From the NCBI RefSeq assembly GCF_030272615.1, contig NC_081406.1, positions 212,572,997 through 212,636,996 of the forward strand: a DNA stretch of 64,000 nt, given 5' to 3'. Below are positions 1 through 12,000 of the stretch, piece by piece (the stretch's first letter is position 1; each line of letters begins with the position of its first letter). The notes under the pieces are model-generated. The model made no database searches. It was given only the letters and a program-made list of their open reading frames with translations, and had not been told where the DNA came from. Source of the stretch: Cryptomeria japonica. Its lineage: Eukaryota; Streptophyta; Pinopsida; Cupressales; Cupressaceae. The translations under genes and the position numbers were made by a program.

Positions 1-1117
1 TGGTTCTGTCATATCCTTGCTTGAATCCTTCCAAGACATGTCTCATCCATATTGCTTGTGTACAATTCATGAATGCAGCCACATACTCTGCTTCTATTGT
101 AGACTAAGAAATACAAGTTTATTTCTTACTAGTCCAAGATACCAGTCTACCACCTAGAAAGAATGCACCACCTGTTGTGCTTTTTCGGTCATCCACGTTT
201 CCTGCCCAATCTGCATTAGTGAATACCTAAAAATAAAAATTCCCTCTGTATGGAGACCACAATCCATAGTCAATTGTCCCTCTAAGATATCTAAATATTC
301 TCTTCACTGTTGTCATATGTGTCTCCTTAGGGCTCTTCTAAAATCTTGCTACTAAACCAACTGCATGGGCAATATCCAGTCTACTATGAACAACATAATG
401 AAGTTTCCCAGTAATAGATTTATATTCCTTCTCATCCACTGAGGGTGAATTATCTTATTTTAACAATATGGAACCTGTAACCATAGGTGTTGCAACCGAT
501 TTACAGTGTTTCATTCCAAAGGTCTTCAACACTTCCTTCACACACTTAAACTAACTAATAAAAATTCCACCTTCCAACTATTGGACCTGCAAACCAATGA
601 ATTTTTTTTATCTCATCTATCAGAGACATCTCAAACTCTTCCTTCATCTCATCTGCAAAAGTCATACACATATCATCATTTCTTCCAAATATGATGTCAT
701 CAACAAATACTTCTGCAATCAACATCTTGTCTCCTTCAGTCTTCAAATAAATATTGATGTCCTCACTGGTTCTCTAAAATCCTATCTTTATCAGATGTGC
801 ATGAAGTCTTTCATACCATTCCCTTGGTGCTTGCTTTAATCCATATAATTCTTTATGCAATTTGCATACCATATCCTTATCTTCTGATAATGCAAACCCA
901 TCCGATTGTTTGCAAACACCTCTTCTTCAAGAATAACATTAAAAAAAATTGACTTTACATCCATTTGGTAAAATTTGAAGCCTTTAAATGCTACAAATGC
1001 AAGTAGAATGCTAACTCCTTCAAGCCTAGCAACCGGTGCAAAGGTCTCTCCATAGTCTTCACATTCTTCTTATGCATACCATTTGAAAACTAGTCTCTCC
1101 TTGTTTCTAACAACTTC
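1..1117 (-). pseudogene. Element A pol, segment 3: RT C-terminal part and RNase H
   Basis: Antisense copia pol. Reading leftward from 1117 one finds the RT block with the 'QMDVKSIF' type motif near 950-970, then the RT active-site box FVDDIIFG near 690-710. The tether follows, then RNase H with '[18 protein letters not shown]' type sequence near 150-240 and 'AEYVAAFMNCTQ' near 60-100. Several in-frame stops and frameshifts mean that no product is expected. The segment ends where B1 inserted and continues at 5935. Confidence 0.85.
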
Positions 1118-1418
1118 TGTTGAAATGTGGTGACTGATCAGCAAAGTACTGTACACTCAGCACCAACTTTGTTTTTGCCCTAAAAAATGCATGTTATAAG
1201 CGGCTGGGATGCTAAAGGCATTGTAAAGTTGATGTACTATTTTTGCTAGATAATAAGAAAGATTGGACGGCTATGTATGGTGGACGTAACCCATTCTGGG
1301 TGAACCACGTTAAATCTCTATGTTATCTGTGTTCTGTTTTATTTCTTTATCTTTTGTATTTAAATCTGCATATAATTGTTAGTTCATATTTGCTTCGGAT
1401 CTGCTTGAAACCCTAACA
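1118..1418 (+). repeat. 5' LTR of B1 (shortened)
   Basis: Starts TGTTGAAATG and ends CCCTAACA, directly followed by the PBS. At 301 bp it lacks a ~129-bp internal block, including a very GC-rich stretch, that is present in the 3' copy. The join lies near 1162-1168. The rest aligns with the 3' LTR with mostly transition differences. Confidence 0.93.
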
Positions 1419-1420
1419 AT

Positions 1421-1432
1421 TGGTATCAGAGC
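1421..1432 (+). other. Primer binding site of B1
   Basis: TGGTATCAGAGC, two bases after the 5' LTR. This is the usual plant initiator-tRNA-Met type priming site of copia elements. Confidence 0.9.
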
Positions 1433-1478
1433 GAGGTTTTCTGTAAATTGGCAGGACTTTCAGATTTGAGTGGGAGCA

Positions 1479-4400
1479 ATGGAGGATTCCAAATTCAAGG
1501 TCGAAAAGTTTAATGGCCAGAATTATCAGTTATGAAAAATGCAGATGGAGGATTACCTGTATCAAAAGGATTTGTGGCGGCCATTGGAAGGAAAGGCAAA
1601 GAAACTGACCACAATATCAGATGAAGAGTGGGACATTTTAGATAGAAAGGCACTAAGATCTATTCGATTATGCCTTGCGTTGTCTGTAGCATTCAATATA
1701 ACAGAAGCAAAAATGACTATAGATTTGATGGCAAGATTGGCTAAGTTGTATGAGAAACCCTCGGCTTCGAATAAGGTATTTCTTATGAAGCGTTTGTTTA
1801 ATTTGAAAATGAGTGAGGAAGGATCTGTAGCGGAGCACTTAAGTGAATTTAATACAATTACCAGTCAATTGTCTTCGGTAAAAATTACCTTTGCAGAAGA
1901 GGTTAGGGCTCTCTTGATTTTATGTTCTTTGCCAGAAAGCTGGAATAGCTTGGTTATGGCTGTACGTAACTCTGTCTCTGGTAAAAATACTTTGGTATTT
2001 GATGATATTGTTGGTGTTATCCTACGCGAGGAAATGCGAAGGAAAAGCACAGGTGAGACTTCAACATCATCAGGTAGTGTTTTGAATGTGGGGAATAGAG
2101 GAAGATCAAAGGAAAGAGGAAAAGGCCCTGGGAATGAGAAGTCATGAGGGAAGTCAAAGAAAGGACGCTCTCAATCTAGAGGAAAGAAAGATTGCTGGTA
2201 CTGTGGAAAGCCTGGTCATCTAAAGAAAGACTATTGGTCTCGGAAAAACAAAGAAGGAGACAAAAATGAAAATGATAGTAAGGAAGCTAATATTGCAAGT
2301 AATACTTTACAAGATTCTTTAATCTTATGTTTGGATAATGTTAATGATTCTTGGGTAATAGATTCTGGGGCTTCATTTCATGCTACACCCCATAGAAAAT
2401 ATTTTCTAAATTATGTTCAAGGTGATTTTGGACAGGTATATTTGGGTGATGATGAGCCCTGTCAAATTGTTGGAAAAGGAAAGATAAAGATCAAGTTGCA
2501 GAATGGTAATGATTGGTTTTTGCAGGAGGTAAGACATGTTCCTAATTTAAGAAGAAATTTAATTTCTGCAGGGCAACTAGGTAGTGAAGGTTGCATAGTT
2601 ACCTTCTCAGATAGTATGTGGAAGGTCACTAAAGGATCATTAGTAATAGCTAAAGGTGCGAAGGTAGGCATATTATATCTGTGTACTGGTAACACTTACT
2701 CTACCTTAGTTGCTACAGATAAAGTTACTGCAGGGACAACAACAATAAATGTTGCAAGAACAGATTCGATAATGTGGCACCATAGGCTTGGGCACATGAG
2801 TGAGAAAGGGATGAAAATCCTTCACTCCAAAAATCTATTGTCAGGACTAAAGAAGATTGATTTAGAGTTCTGTGAAAACTATGTTTATGGTAAATAGAAA
2901 AGAGTCAGATTTCTCAAGGTTGGGAAAGAGAAGAAGAGTGAGAAGTTAGAGCTTGTACATTCAGATGTATGGGGACTGGCTCAGGTATCATCTCTTGGTG
3001 GCTCTTTTTATTATGTTATTTTTATTGATGACTCAACCAGAAAAATATGGGTATATTTCCTAAAGCAAAAATCAGACGTTTTTGAAACTTTTAAGAAATG
3101 GAAAGCTTTGGTTGAGAATGAGACAAGAAAAAGGTTGAAGTGTCTCAGATCAGATAATGGAGGTGAGTATTGCAGCAAAGCATTTGAAGATTACTGCTCC
3201 TTAAATGGGATTCGAAAGCAGAAAACAGTTCCAGGAACTCCACAGGAAAATGGTGTGTCAAAGAGAATGAATAGGACTATCATGGAACGCGCGAGGAGCA
3301 TGAGATTGCATGCTGGATTGCCCTTACATTTTTGGGCAAATGCTATACATACTACTGTCTATTTGATAAATAGAGGACCTTCAACCCCTTTGGATGGTGG
3401 TATTCCAGAGGAGGCATGGACTGGTAAAAAGGTAAATTATTCTTTTCTAAAAACTTTTGGTTGTGAAGCTTTTGTCCATGTTGATAAAGAAAATAGAACC
3501 AAGCTTGATGCTAAATCTTAGAAATGTACCTTCATTGGATATGGGATAGATGAATATGGCTATTGGTTATGGGATTTTGAAAATAGGAAAATAATTAGAA
3601 GTAGAGATGTTATATTCAATGAGAAGGTTATGTATAAAGAACGGATGCAGGAAAAGAAGCATGAACAGGACAAACAAAAATATGTGGTGTTGGATAAGAT
3701 TCCTAAAAATGAAATGCCACAGGTACCTGATGCTCAGCAACAACAGATTGTCCCACAAACTTTTGCAAGTGTTAGATGTTCTACGAGGACAAGTAGACCC
3801 CCTAAAATATTTTCTCCTTCTTTGTATTCTATTTTATTAATGGATTCTAGTGAACCAGAAGAATATGAAGAAGCAATGCAGGTAGATGCCAAACAACACT
3901 GGGAGCCAGGCATGAAAGAGGAGATGGACTCATTGATGAAAAATAAGACTTGGGACTTAGTCCCTTTACCTATAGAAAAAAGAGCCTTGCCTAACAAATG
4001 GGTTTATCGGCTGAAGGAGGAGGAAGGAGGTCAGAAAAGATACAAGGCCAGACTTGTGGTAAAAGGTTTTACATAGAAAAAGGGTATAGATTATGATGAA
4101 ATATTTTCTCCAGTTGTAAAAATGACTTCAATTAGAACTGTACTTAGTCTTGTGGCTGCAGATGATTTACATCTTGAACAATTAGATGTCAAAACAACTT
4201 TTCTCCATGGAGAATTGGAGGAGGAAATTTACATGTTGCAACCATAGGGATATGAGGTCAAAGGTAAGGAGAATTTGGTGTGCAGGTTGAAGAAAATTCT
4301 GTATGGCCTAAAGCAAGCACCCCGACAATGGTATTTAAAATTTGATAGTGTCATGGCTGAACATGGTTATCATAGATGTCATTCTGATCATTGTGCATAT

Positions 4401-5400
4401 TTTAAGAGATTTGATAGTGACAGTTATATTATCCTGTTGTTTTATGTTGATGACATGCTTGTTGCTGGGTCTAACATGCAACATATAAATGATCTGAAAT
4501 AAAAATTAGCTAGGTCATTTGCTATGAAATATTTGGGTGCAGCTAAGCAAATTTTGGGTATGAGGATTACACAGGACAGGAAAAATAGAACCTTGAATTT
4601 GTCCCAAAGTGAGTATATAAAGAAGGTGTTGAAAAGATTTAACATGCAGGATGCAAAAGTAGTTAGTACACCTTTGGCTAGTCATTTCAAATTGACTAAG
4701 GAGATGTGCCCAAAGACACAAGAAGAGGTTAATAAAATGTCTAACGTCCCGTATTCATCAGCTATTGGCAGTCTGATGTATGCAATGGTATGCACAAGGC
4801 CAGATATTGCACATGCAGTGGGAGTTGTGAGCAGGTTTATGAGTAATCTAGGTATGGAACATTGGAATGTTGTGAAATGGATTCTTCGGTATTTGAAAGG
4901 AACTACTACGAAGGCATTATGTTTCAAAGTATCTAATGCTGCTCTAAGTGGATTTGTTGACTTTGATCTGGTGGGTGATATTGATTCACGAAGGAGTACT
5001 ACAGGGTATGTTTTTACTATAGGGGGAACTCCAGTCAATTGGATTTCTAGGCTGCAAAAGGTTGTTGCACTTTCAACCACTGAAGCTGAGTATGCTGCTG
5101 CTATAGAAGCCAGCAAAGAGATGATTTGGTTGCAATGTTTTCTGGAGGAATTGGGTTAGACACAAGAGGATAGCCCATTGTATACTGATAGCCAGAGTGC
5201 CATTCATCTTGCGAAGAACTCTGCTTTTCATTCAAGGACAAAGCACATTCAGCTCAGGTACCACTTCATCCGGACTATTTTGGAGGAGGGTCAGTTACGG
5301 CTTGAGAAGATTCACACAAGTGAGAATCCTGCCAATATGTTCACAAAGGCAATTCCATAGGAGAAGCTGATTTCTTCATCAGTTTCTATTGTTCTTGATT
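1479..5400 (+). pseudogene. B1 gag-pol polyprotein, degraded
   Basis: One ancestral frame running gag, protease, integrase, RT, RNase H. Gag starts at ATG 1479. A TGA replaces a Trp codon at 1533. The zinc knuckle at 2193-2234 reads CWYCGKPGHLKKDY, with its last Cys changed to Tyr. The protease has an intact DSGAS (2361). The integrase zinc region ends 'CENYVYGK', again with a Cys to Tyr change. The integrase core keeps Asp at 2963 and 3153, but the catalytic Glu position is Lys (AAG at 3261, 'NGVSKR'). RT has YVDD at 4443-4454. RNase H ends near 5360. Other stops are at 2145, 2895, 3519, 4074, 4245, 4500, 5157 and 5358. Dead copy; the 'WKMQMEDYL' style gag resembles TNT1-like elements. Confidence 0.93.
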
Positions 5401-5499
5401 GATAATTGTGGAATTTATACCAGTTGAGTCCTAGTGTTTTATCCAGCAGATGTTGCATGTACAATGGTGTTGTGTAGTATCAGTCTCCAAGTGGGAGAT

Positions 5500-5929
5500 T
5501 GTTGAAATGTGGTGACTGATCAGCAAAGTACTGTACACTCGGCACGTATCCTCATTGGGGTCCAGGGCCGGGCCGAGCCCCGGGCAAGGGTTCGGGGGCG
5601 GCAGCCCCTGAGAAATTTTTTTTGCCATTTTTTCATTGATGAAAACCGACATTGTAATAAAACCCTAAAAAGGCTGACTTTGTTTTTGCCCTAAAAAATG
5701 CATGTTATAAGCGACTGGGATGCTTAAGGCATTGTAAGATTGATGTACTATTTTTGCTGGATAATAAGAAAGATTGGATGATTGTGTATGGTGGATGTAA
5801 CCCATTCTGGGTGAACCACATTAAATCTCTGTGTTATCTGTGTCCTGTTTTATTTCTTTATCTTTTGTATTTAAATCTGCATATAATTGTTAGTTCATAT
5901 TTGCTTTGGATTTGCTTGAAACCCTAACA
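5500..5929 (+). repeat. 3' LTR of B1 (full length)
   Basis: 430 bp, same termini as the 5' LTR, preceded by the PPT (about 5488-5499). It carries a ~129-bp block absent from the 5' copy. That block includes a ~54-bp segment (5557-5610) of about 80% G+C containing GGGCCGGGCC and GGGGGCGGCAGCCCC, in an otherwise AT-rich window. Confidence 0.93.
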
Positions 5930-5934
5930 ACTTC

Positions 5935-7729
5935 ACCATCTTCATTTAGTTTGTTTCTAAATACCCACTTTGTACCAATCACATTTTTATCATCAGGTCT
6001 AGGAACAAGTGACCAAGTGTTGTTTTTCTCAATCTGATCAAGATCTTCATTCATTGCCTTTATCCAATCATCGTCCTTAAGAGCTTCTCTCACTATCCTC
6101 GGTTCAACTATGGAAATTAGACAAGAGATTTCTCTAATTTTTCTTCTAGTCTACACTCCAACATTCTTGTCACCTATTATCTAGTCTTCAGAATGATTTA
6201 ACCTTACATACCTAGGTATAACTTGTTCTGGTGCAATAACCTCTTCTTTTTCTTCATCTTCTACCGGTTGGGAATCTTCCTCTTCACTGTTCGGCTCAAC
6301 ATCTTTTTGCACTTCTGGTTCAATAATCACAAGTTTTTGTTCATCATCTGCTGAATTAGATTTGTTGGTATCACCAGGTTTATTAGAGAAATCATAAACT
6401 TTTACATTCACACTCTGTAAAATGTTCTTTGTCCTTTTGCTAAAACACTTGAAATATTTTCTCTTAGTAGAGTAGCCAATGAATGTTCCTTCATCACTTT
6501 TAGGGTAAAATTTACCAATATTTTAATCTTTTTTTATAAAGCACCTATTTCCAAAGACTTTGAAATAACTAACATTAGGAGTTTTACCATCATAACTCAT
6601 AGGGTGTCTTGTCATTACCTTTCTTCACCAGTACCCAGTTCAATGTGTATACTGTAGTACTAACTACTGCTCTCCAAAATATCTTAGGTACATCTCCCTA
6701 TACCAACATAGTCTTTGTTGCTTCAACAATGGTTTTGTTTCTCCTTTATGTAATTCTATTATGTTGTGGTGTCCTTGGAGTAGATAATTGCCTCTTTATT
6801 CCATTCTCATCACAATATCTCACAAACTCATTAGATGTAAACTCTCCACCCTGGTCAGGTCTCAAGCACTTAAGATTCTTATCGGTTTCCTTTTCTACTA
6901 AGGCCTTGAATGCCTTAAACTTGCTGAAAGCTTCTGACTTTTCTTTCATTAAAGTAACCCACATCATCCTTTAAAAATCATCAGTAAATAACATGAAATT
7001 ATTGTCACCATAAAAACTTCTAGTCCTCATAGGACCACATAAGTCAGTGTGCACCAAATCTAGAATATGCTTAGAAGAAAAAGATTTACTCTTAAAAAAA
7101 GATGTAGTCATCTTACCCAACTAAGATTATTTACATATCACATTGTTTAGTTTAACATTTTGTGGCATACCTCTCACCATATTTCACTTGCTAACCTTAA
7201 CCACATTATCAAAGTTCACATGACAAAACCTTCTATGCCATAACCAACTATCTTCAACCTTAGCAACCCAACAACTATTTACACTAGCATTCAGATGGAA
7301 TAAGTTACCTTTAGTTTGTTTACCAGTAGCAATTGATCCTGCACACTCCATTCTTAAACTCAAGATGATAACGTTTTTCATTCATCTAACCAACACTCAA
7401 TAAGTTATGTTTCAAACCTTCAACCCAATATACATCACCAACATTACTTTTACCATTCAAATAGATAGAACCTTTACCTTTTACCATGCAAGGTGAATTG
7501 TTCCCAGATCTTACTACACTACCATCAAATTCTTCAAGAGAAATAAACTTGTTCTTATCAACGGTCATGTGGTGTGAGAAACCACTGTCAATAATCCATT
7601 CACCACTATTGTCAATGTGAGATACTAAAGCATTCTTATCAAACAGATATTCCTTAACAAGAACAAAAAAAATCTCCTCATTGTCTTCATCGTTAGATTC
7701 CTCATCAGTAGCACCTTCATCAACTACAA
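5935..7729 (-). pseudogene. Element A pol, segment 2: protease, integrase, RT N-terminus
   Basis: Antisense copia coding read from right to left. The protease active-site region is near 7575-7610 (sense 'DSGFSHHMT'). GAG-pre-integrase lies near 7184-7381 ('WLWHRRFCHVNFDN'). The integrase core is near 6746-7000 ('CLRPDQGGEFTSNEF'). An acidic linker spans 6181-6411, and the RT start is at 5935-6093 ('DQIEKNNTWSLVPRP...GTKWVFRNKLNEDG'). Stops and frame changes occur between all blocks. The catalytic Glu motif 'NGVAER' is replaced by 'HNRIT', so the integrase is inactive. Confidence 0.88.
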
Positions 7730-8346
7730 CATAATGTTGGCCATTTGGTGGAATTGATTATGTGTTAATTGATGTGTTGTCATTGATTTCAACACTAGAT
7801 GTTCAGATGATTTACCAACACCCTTCTGGTCCTAGTAGGTTGAGTGGTTTTTGGTTAACTTGGATTCGACATGATCCGATAGACTTTGGTATAATCTGGT
7901 GATGAAATTAGCTTGTTCATAATGCTTATACTCATACTTGATCAGTTGGTTTTGGTCTAGAGATTGGATGCTAATTTGCTTGCTTAGATGATTGGTTTCT
8001 GGTTCCAGCGAGGGTTTCACTGGCAGAGATTTTGGTGGAGATCTTTGATGAATTGCATAATTGGTGTTGGTGCAGCTTCTGATGGTGTTTCAGGATGTTG
8101 TTGGTGATCATGTTCAAGACTTGGAGTTTGGAGATCATTGTTGAAGCGTGTGGACCTATATTTGGCCCTGATTGATCTAGGTTATGGACCAACATTAATG
8201 TAACGTGTGGATAGGACCTATTATTGTATTTTTGGGATGTCTTATGTGTTGATATTATTTGTTTTGGTCTAAGGCCGACATGGTTTGTAATTATGTAATT
8301 GGTTTTTATCTGGTGGCCGACCTGATTGTTTATGGTTGAGGGTTTG

Positions 8347-8354
8347 TATAAATA
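8347..8354 (+). promoter_or_regulatory. TATA box of the B2 5' LTR
   Basis: TATAAATA followed about 4-12 bases later by 'GATGTAAGATC'. The same pair occurs in the 3' LTR at 14190-14197, and a variant in the C and F LTRs (sense TATAAATG or TATATATG then 'GTAAGATC'). It is likely the Pol II core promoter; no mapped start supports it. Confidence 0.6.
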
Positions 8355-8897
8355 AGATGTAAGATCTCATTGTAGATCATCATGGTTATTGTAAGAGGTC
8401 ATGGTCAAGGAATGTAATGTGTAAATAATGTAATATCATTTAGGCAAAGGAGTTGGTCTATCATTGGAGATCGAATTGGGTTTGTGTAAGAGGATTTAGT
8501 CCTCCAGTATTGAGCTTAACCAAAACTGTACTCAGGCATAGGAGATGCTATCTTTTGCAAGTCAACACTTCTCCAGATTGTAGTCTGGATTTATATGTAG
8601 TTAGTGAGGCTCCTTTTATGATGAACATTGTGCTCTAGGCTGTTGGCCTTCTTGCAAGTGAAGGCCCCTTCATTATAATTCACATACTTAGTGCAGAAGT
8701 ATTATCTGAATGTGGGTAGGATTCCCACTCTGGTTTTTCCCTTTACCAGATTTTCCACATATAAATCTTGGTGTTGTGTGGATGGCTTTTATTTTGTGAT
8801 TATTGTTTATTCTTAATTGGATTAACTGTTATTCCGGTATTATTGTTTTGGGTTTTGGTATTAAAGTTTAAATTGCTAATGCTTTCAGTAATATGTG

Positions 8898-8927
8898 ACA
8901 ACTAATTCACCCCCTCCTCTCAATTGT
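8898..8927 (+). other. LTR-end hairpin with C-rich loop (B2 5' LTR)
   Basis: The stem arm ACAACT pairs with AATTGT (one wobble). The loop holds CACCCCCTCCTCTC. It lies ~25 bases before the LTR end and ~30 before the PBS. It belongs to the recurrent hairpin described in the findings. Confidence 0.55.
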
Positions 8928-8954
8928 ATTCCAATTATCTAAACTGTCTCACAA

Positions 8955-8966
8955 TTGGTATCAGAG
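8955..8966 (+). other. Primer binding site of B2
   Basis: TGGTATCAGAGA, two bases after the LTR, matching the initiator-tRNA-Met type PBS except at its last base. Confidence 0.85.
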
Positions 8967-9014
8967 ATTTGGTCCTCTCTGCAGAATGCTTAACCGCTTG
9001 AGGAAGATCCTATC

Positions 9015-12000
9015 ATGACTAATAGTTCAAGTTCATCAATTCTTCAGGAGCTATCTTTCGAAGGGATGTACCGAGGCTTGAGGGAGCAAATTACACAGTA
9101 TGGAAGATCTGGATGGAGACTCATTTGAGATGTCTTGGAAAGGAGATTTGGGAGATCACACAGAATGGTGTCACACCCTTTAATCTGAGATCTGACAATC
9201 CTCCTCTAGAAAACCTATACAAGGAGCTTGAGAATGATTTTAGAGAAAGAGAACCCCTCTTGTGTGCTCTTTCTGATCATTAAATAATGGGATTAACAAA
9301 CAAATCATCTAGAAAGGCTATATGGGATAAGCATCAGACTCTTAATGAAGGTGACCCTACTGTGAAGATTGCTAAACTTGATGGTTACCCAGTAAGATAT
9401 GAAAACCTAAATATGGAAGAAGATGAAAGGATTACTGCATTCATGGAAAGAGTAAATGAGATTGTTATGAGAATTCAATGTTGTGGTGGAACTCTGAGCA
9501 AAGATGAAATTGTTTCTAAAGTCTTGAAAGCCCTACCACCAACTTACAAAATGAAGGCTACTTCTATTAATGAGTTGAGAACAATGGCTAATACATTTGT
9601 CAACAAAGATACTTTGGTTGGGAAACTATCTGCTTTTGAGCTTGAGGAATTTGGACCTTCTGGAGCTGTGAAGACTGAACCTGCTTTTCATGCATCTACA
9701 TCTACAACTGGTAAGAAAGACTGGAAAGCTCTATATGGAAAAGAGTTAGAAGATATGAAGAGAGAAAATGATGAGTTTGAACAACTTGAAGCACTATTTG
9801 CTAGAAGAGTACCGAAAGGACTGAGAGGAAGTAAGTGTGAAGGAAAAGTACCTTTTAAATGTTTTGCATGCAATAAGATAGGTCATTTTGCATCTAGATG
9901 TTTTGAAAGGAATCCAAGATTTGAAGAAAGAGTTAAAAGATACTTTAAGCCTAACCGTAGATATCAGAAGAAGTATAGATTCAATAAAAATAGAGATAAA
10001 TCATGCTACATAGCGGATGAGGAAGGCATTACTCATTCAAATGATGAACCGACAAAAGAATCTACTAGTGGATTTGGCAATGGGAAAGAATGGGTATTTT
10101 TGGCTATCAAGGAAGATGATCCGACACTAGAAGAGAATGCACCTGAGGAGAAGGCACTTGCTACTAAAATTGAGGATAAGGATGAATGGGTAATTGACAG
10201 TGGTTGTTCACATCATATGACTGGAGATAAAGGGAAGTTTATGTCTTTGCAAGAATTTGATGGTGGACTAGTTAGATTTGGAGATGACAAGGCATGTATG
10301 ATTAAAGGAAAAGGAACTATATCATTGGATGATAAGAACAACACTGACAATGTTTATTATGTTGAAGGTTTGAAGCATAATATTTTGAGTGTAGGACAAT
10401 TGGTAGATAAGGGATTTCAATTATAGTTCAAGGATGGAAAATGCAAAATTATTAACAAATTTGGCTTGGAGATTGCAATTGGTACATAGACAAAAGGTAA
10501 TATATTTCATTTGAACTTCGGTGAGAAAACATGTTTGATTACACAGATTGATAAGAGTTGGCTATGGCATAAAAGGTTGTGTCATGTGAATTTTGATTGC
10601 ATTGTGAAGATCAGTTCAACTAAGGTTGTTAGAGATATACCTAAGATTATGAAGCCCTATAATCCAGTATGTAAAGAATGTCAAATGGGTAAACAGGTTA
10701 GAACCTCTTTTAGGAGTATACAAGATAAATCAAATGATGTTCTTGATCTTATTCATACTAATTTATGTGGTCCTGCTAGAGTTAAAAGTTTTCATGGTGC
10801 TAGATATTTCATGTTAATCATTGATGATTATTCTAGAATGATGTGGGTTTCTTTTTTGAGAGAAAAATTTGAAGCATTTGAAAAATTTAAAATCTTATAG
10901 GCTAAAGTGGAAACTGAGATAGGATTGAAGATTAAATGTTTGAGATCAAATCATGGTGGAGAATTCACATCCGGTGAGTTTAATAACTTTTGTGACAAGC
11001 ATGGTGTAAGAAGACAATTTTCTACTCCCCGGACACCTCACCTGAATGGAGTTGTGGAAAGCAAAAACAAAACTATCTTGGATGCTGCTAGAAAAATGAT
11101 GATGGAAGCTAATATACCTTATATCTACTGGAGAGAAGCAGTGAGTACAATGGTTTATACATTCAACAGAGTACATATCAAAGGAGAAACCGGTAAGACA
11201 CCTTATGAATTATAGTTTGGCAATACACCTACAGTTAAGTATTTCAGAAGTTTTGGTAGTAAATGTTATATCAAGAGAGATGATACTATGGGTAAATTTG
11301 ATCCTAGATGTGATGAAGGCATATTTCTTGGTTATTCTAATGAAATAAAATCATATAGATGTTATAACAAAAGATTGCAGAGAATAGTGGAGAGTGATAA
11401 TGTCAAAGTAGATGAGCTGAGCAAAAGTCAAATCAGAGTTTATGAGAAGGCACTAGCAGTGGAAATGATTATATCTTAACCGGTAGCACCTTTACTGAAA
11501 CAGAGAGTTGAACCAGTTACTCCAACAACATTAGAGAATTCTACAGTAACTGAAGAACAGGGAAGAGGAACAAAGAGTTAGAAGACTCCTAGGTATGTGA
11601 GATTGAATCATTTTGAAGATAAAATCATTGGGGATAAGAGCAATGGAGTGATGACAAGAAGAAGACTGACAACTAATGAGGTATATTTGATTTCACAAGT
11701 TGAACCGGTATTAGTAATTGAGGCATGTAAAGATGAGCATTGGTTAAAAGCTATGGAAGAAGAATTAGATCAGATTGAGAAAAATAATACATGGACTTTG
11801 GTTCCCCGGCCTAAAAATAAAAATGTTATTGGAACTAAATGGGTTTTTAGGAATAAATTGAATGAGGATGGTCAAGTTATAAGGAATAAGGTTATATTGG
11901 TTTGTAAAGGACATTCTCCGAAGGAAGGAATTGATTATGGAGAAACTTTTTCACCAGTAGATAGGATTGAAGCTGTAAGATTATTTCTTGCCTATGCTAC

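Larger units (their letters stand above)
1118..5929 (+). mobile_element. Ty1/copia element B1, complete structure, nested in A
   Basis: A complete LTR element of 4.8 kb. It begins TGTTGAAATG and ends CCCTAACA, has two LTRs, a PBS immediately after the 5' LTR and a polypurine tract (AAGTGGGAGA) immediately before the 3' LTR. The 5-bp duplication ACTTC (1113-1117 and 5930-5934) flanks it. Removing the element and one duplication copy restores the interrupted RT frame of element A. The gag-pol frame is closed by about nine stops. The LTRs differ at roughly one site in 15 to 20, so it is not recent. Confidence 0.95.
7735..8952 (+). repeat. 5' LTR of B2
   Basis: 1218 bp, TGTTGG...TCACA. It contains a TATA box (TATAAATA, 8347-8354) followed by 'TGTAAGATC', a pair also found in other LTRs of this window. 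A C-rich-loop hairpin lies at 8898-8927 near the 3' end. Confidence 0.93.

Noticed and set aside
4682..5116. 144-codon antisense frame under the B1 RNase H
   Set aside because: Shadow of the real pol frame on the other strand.
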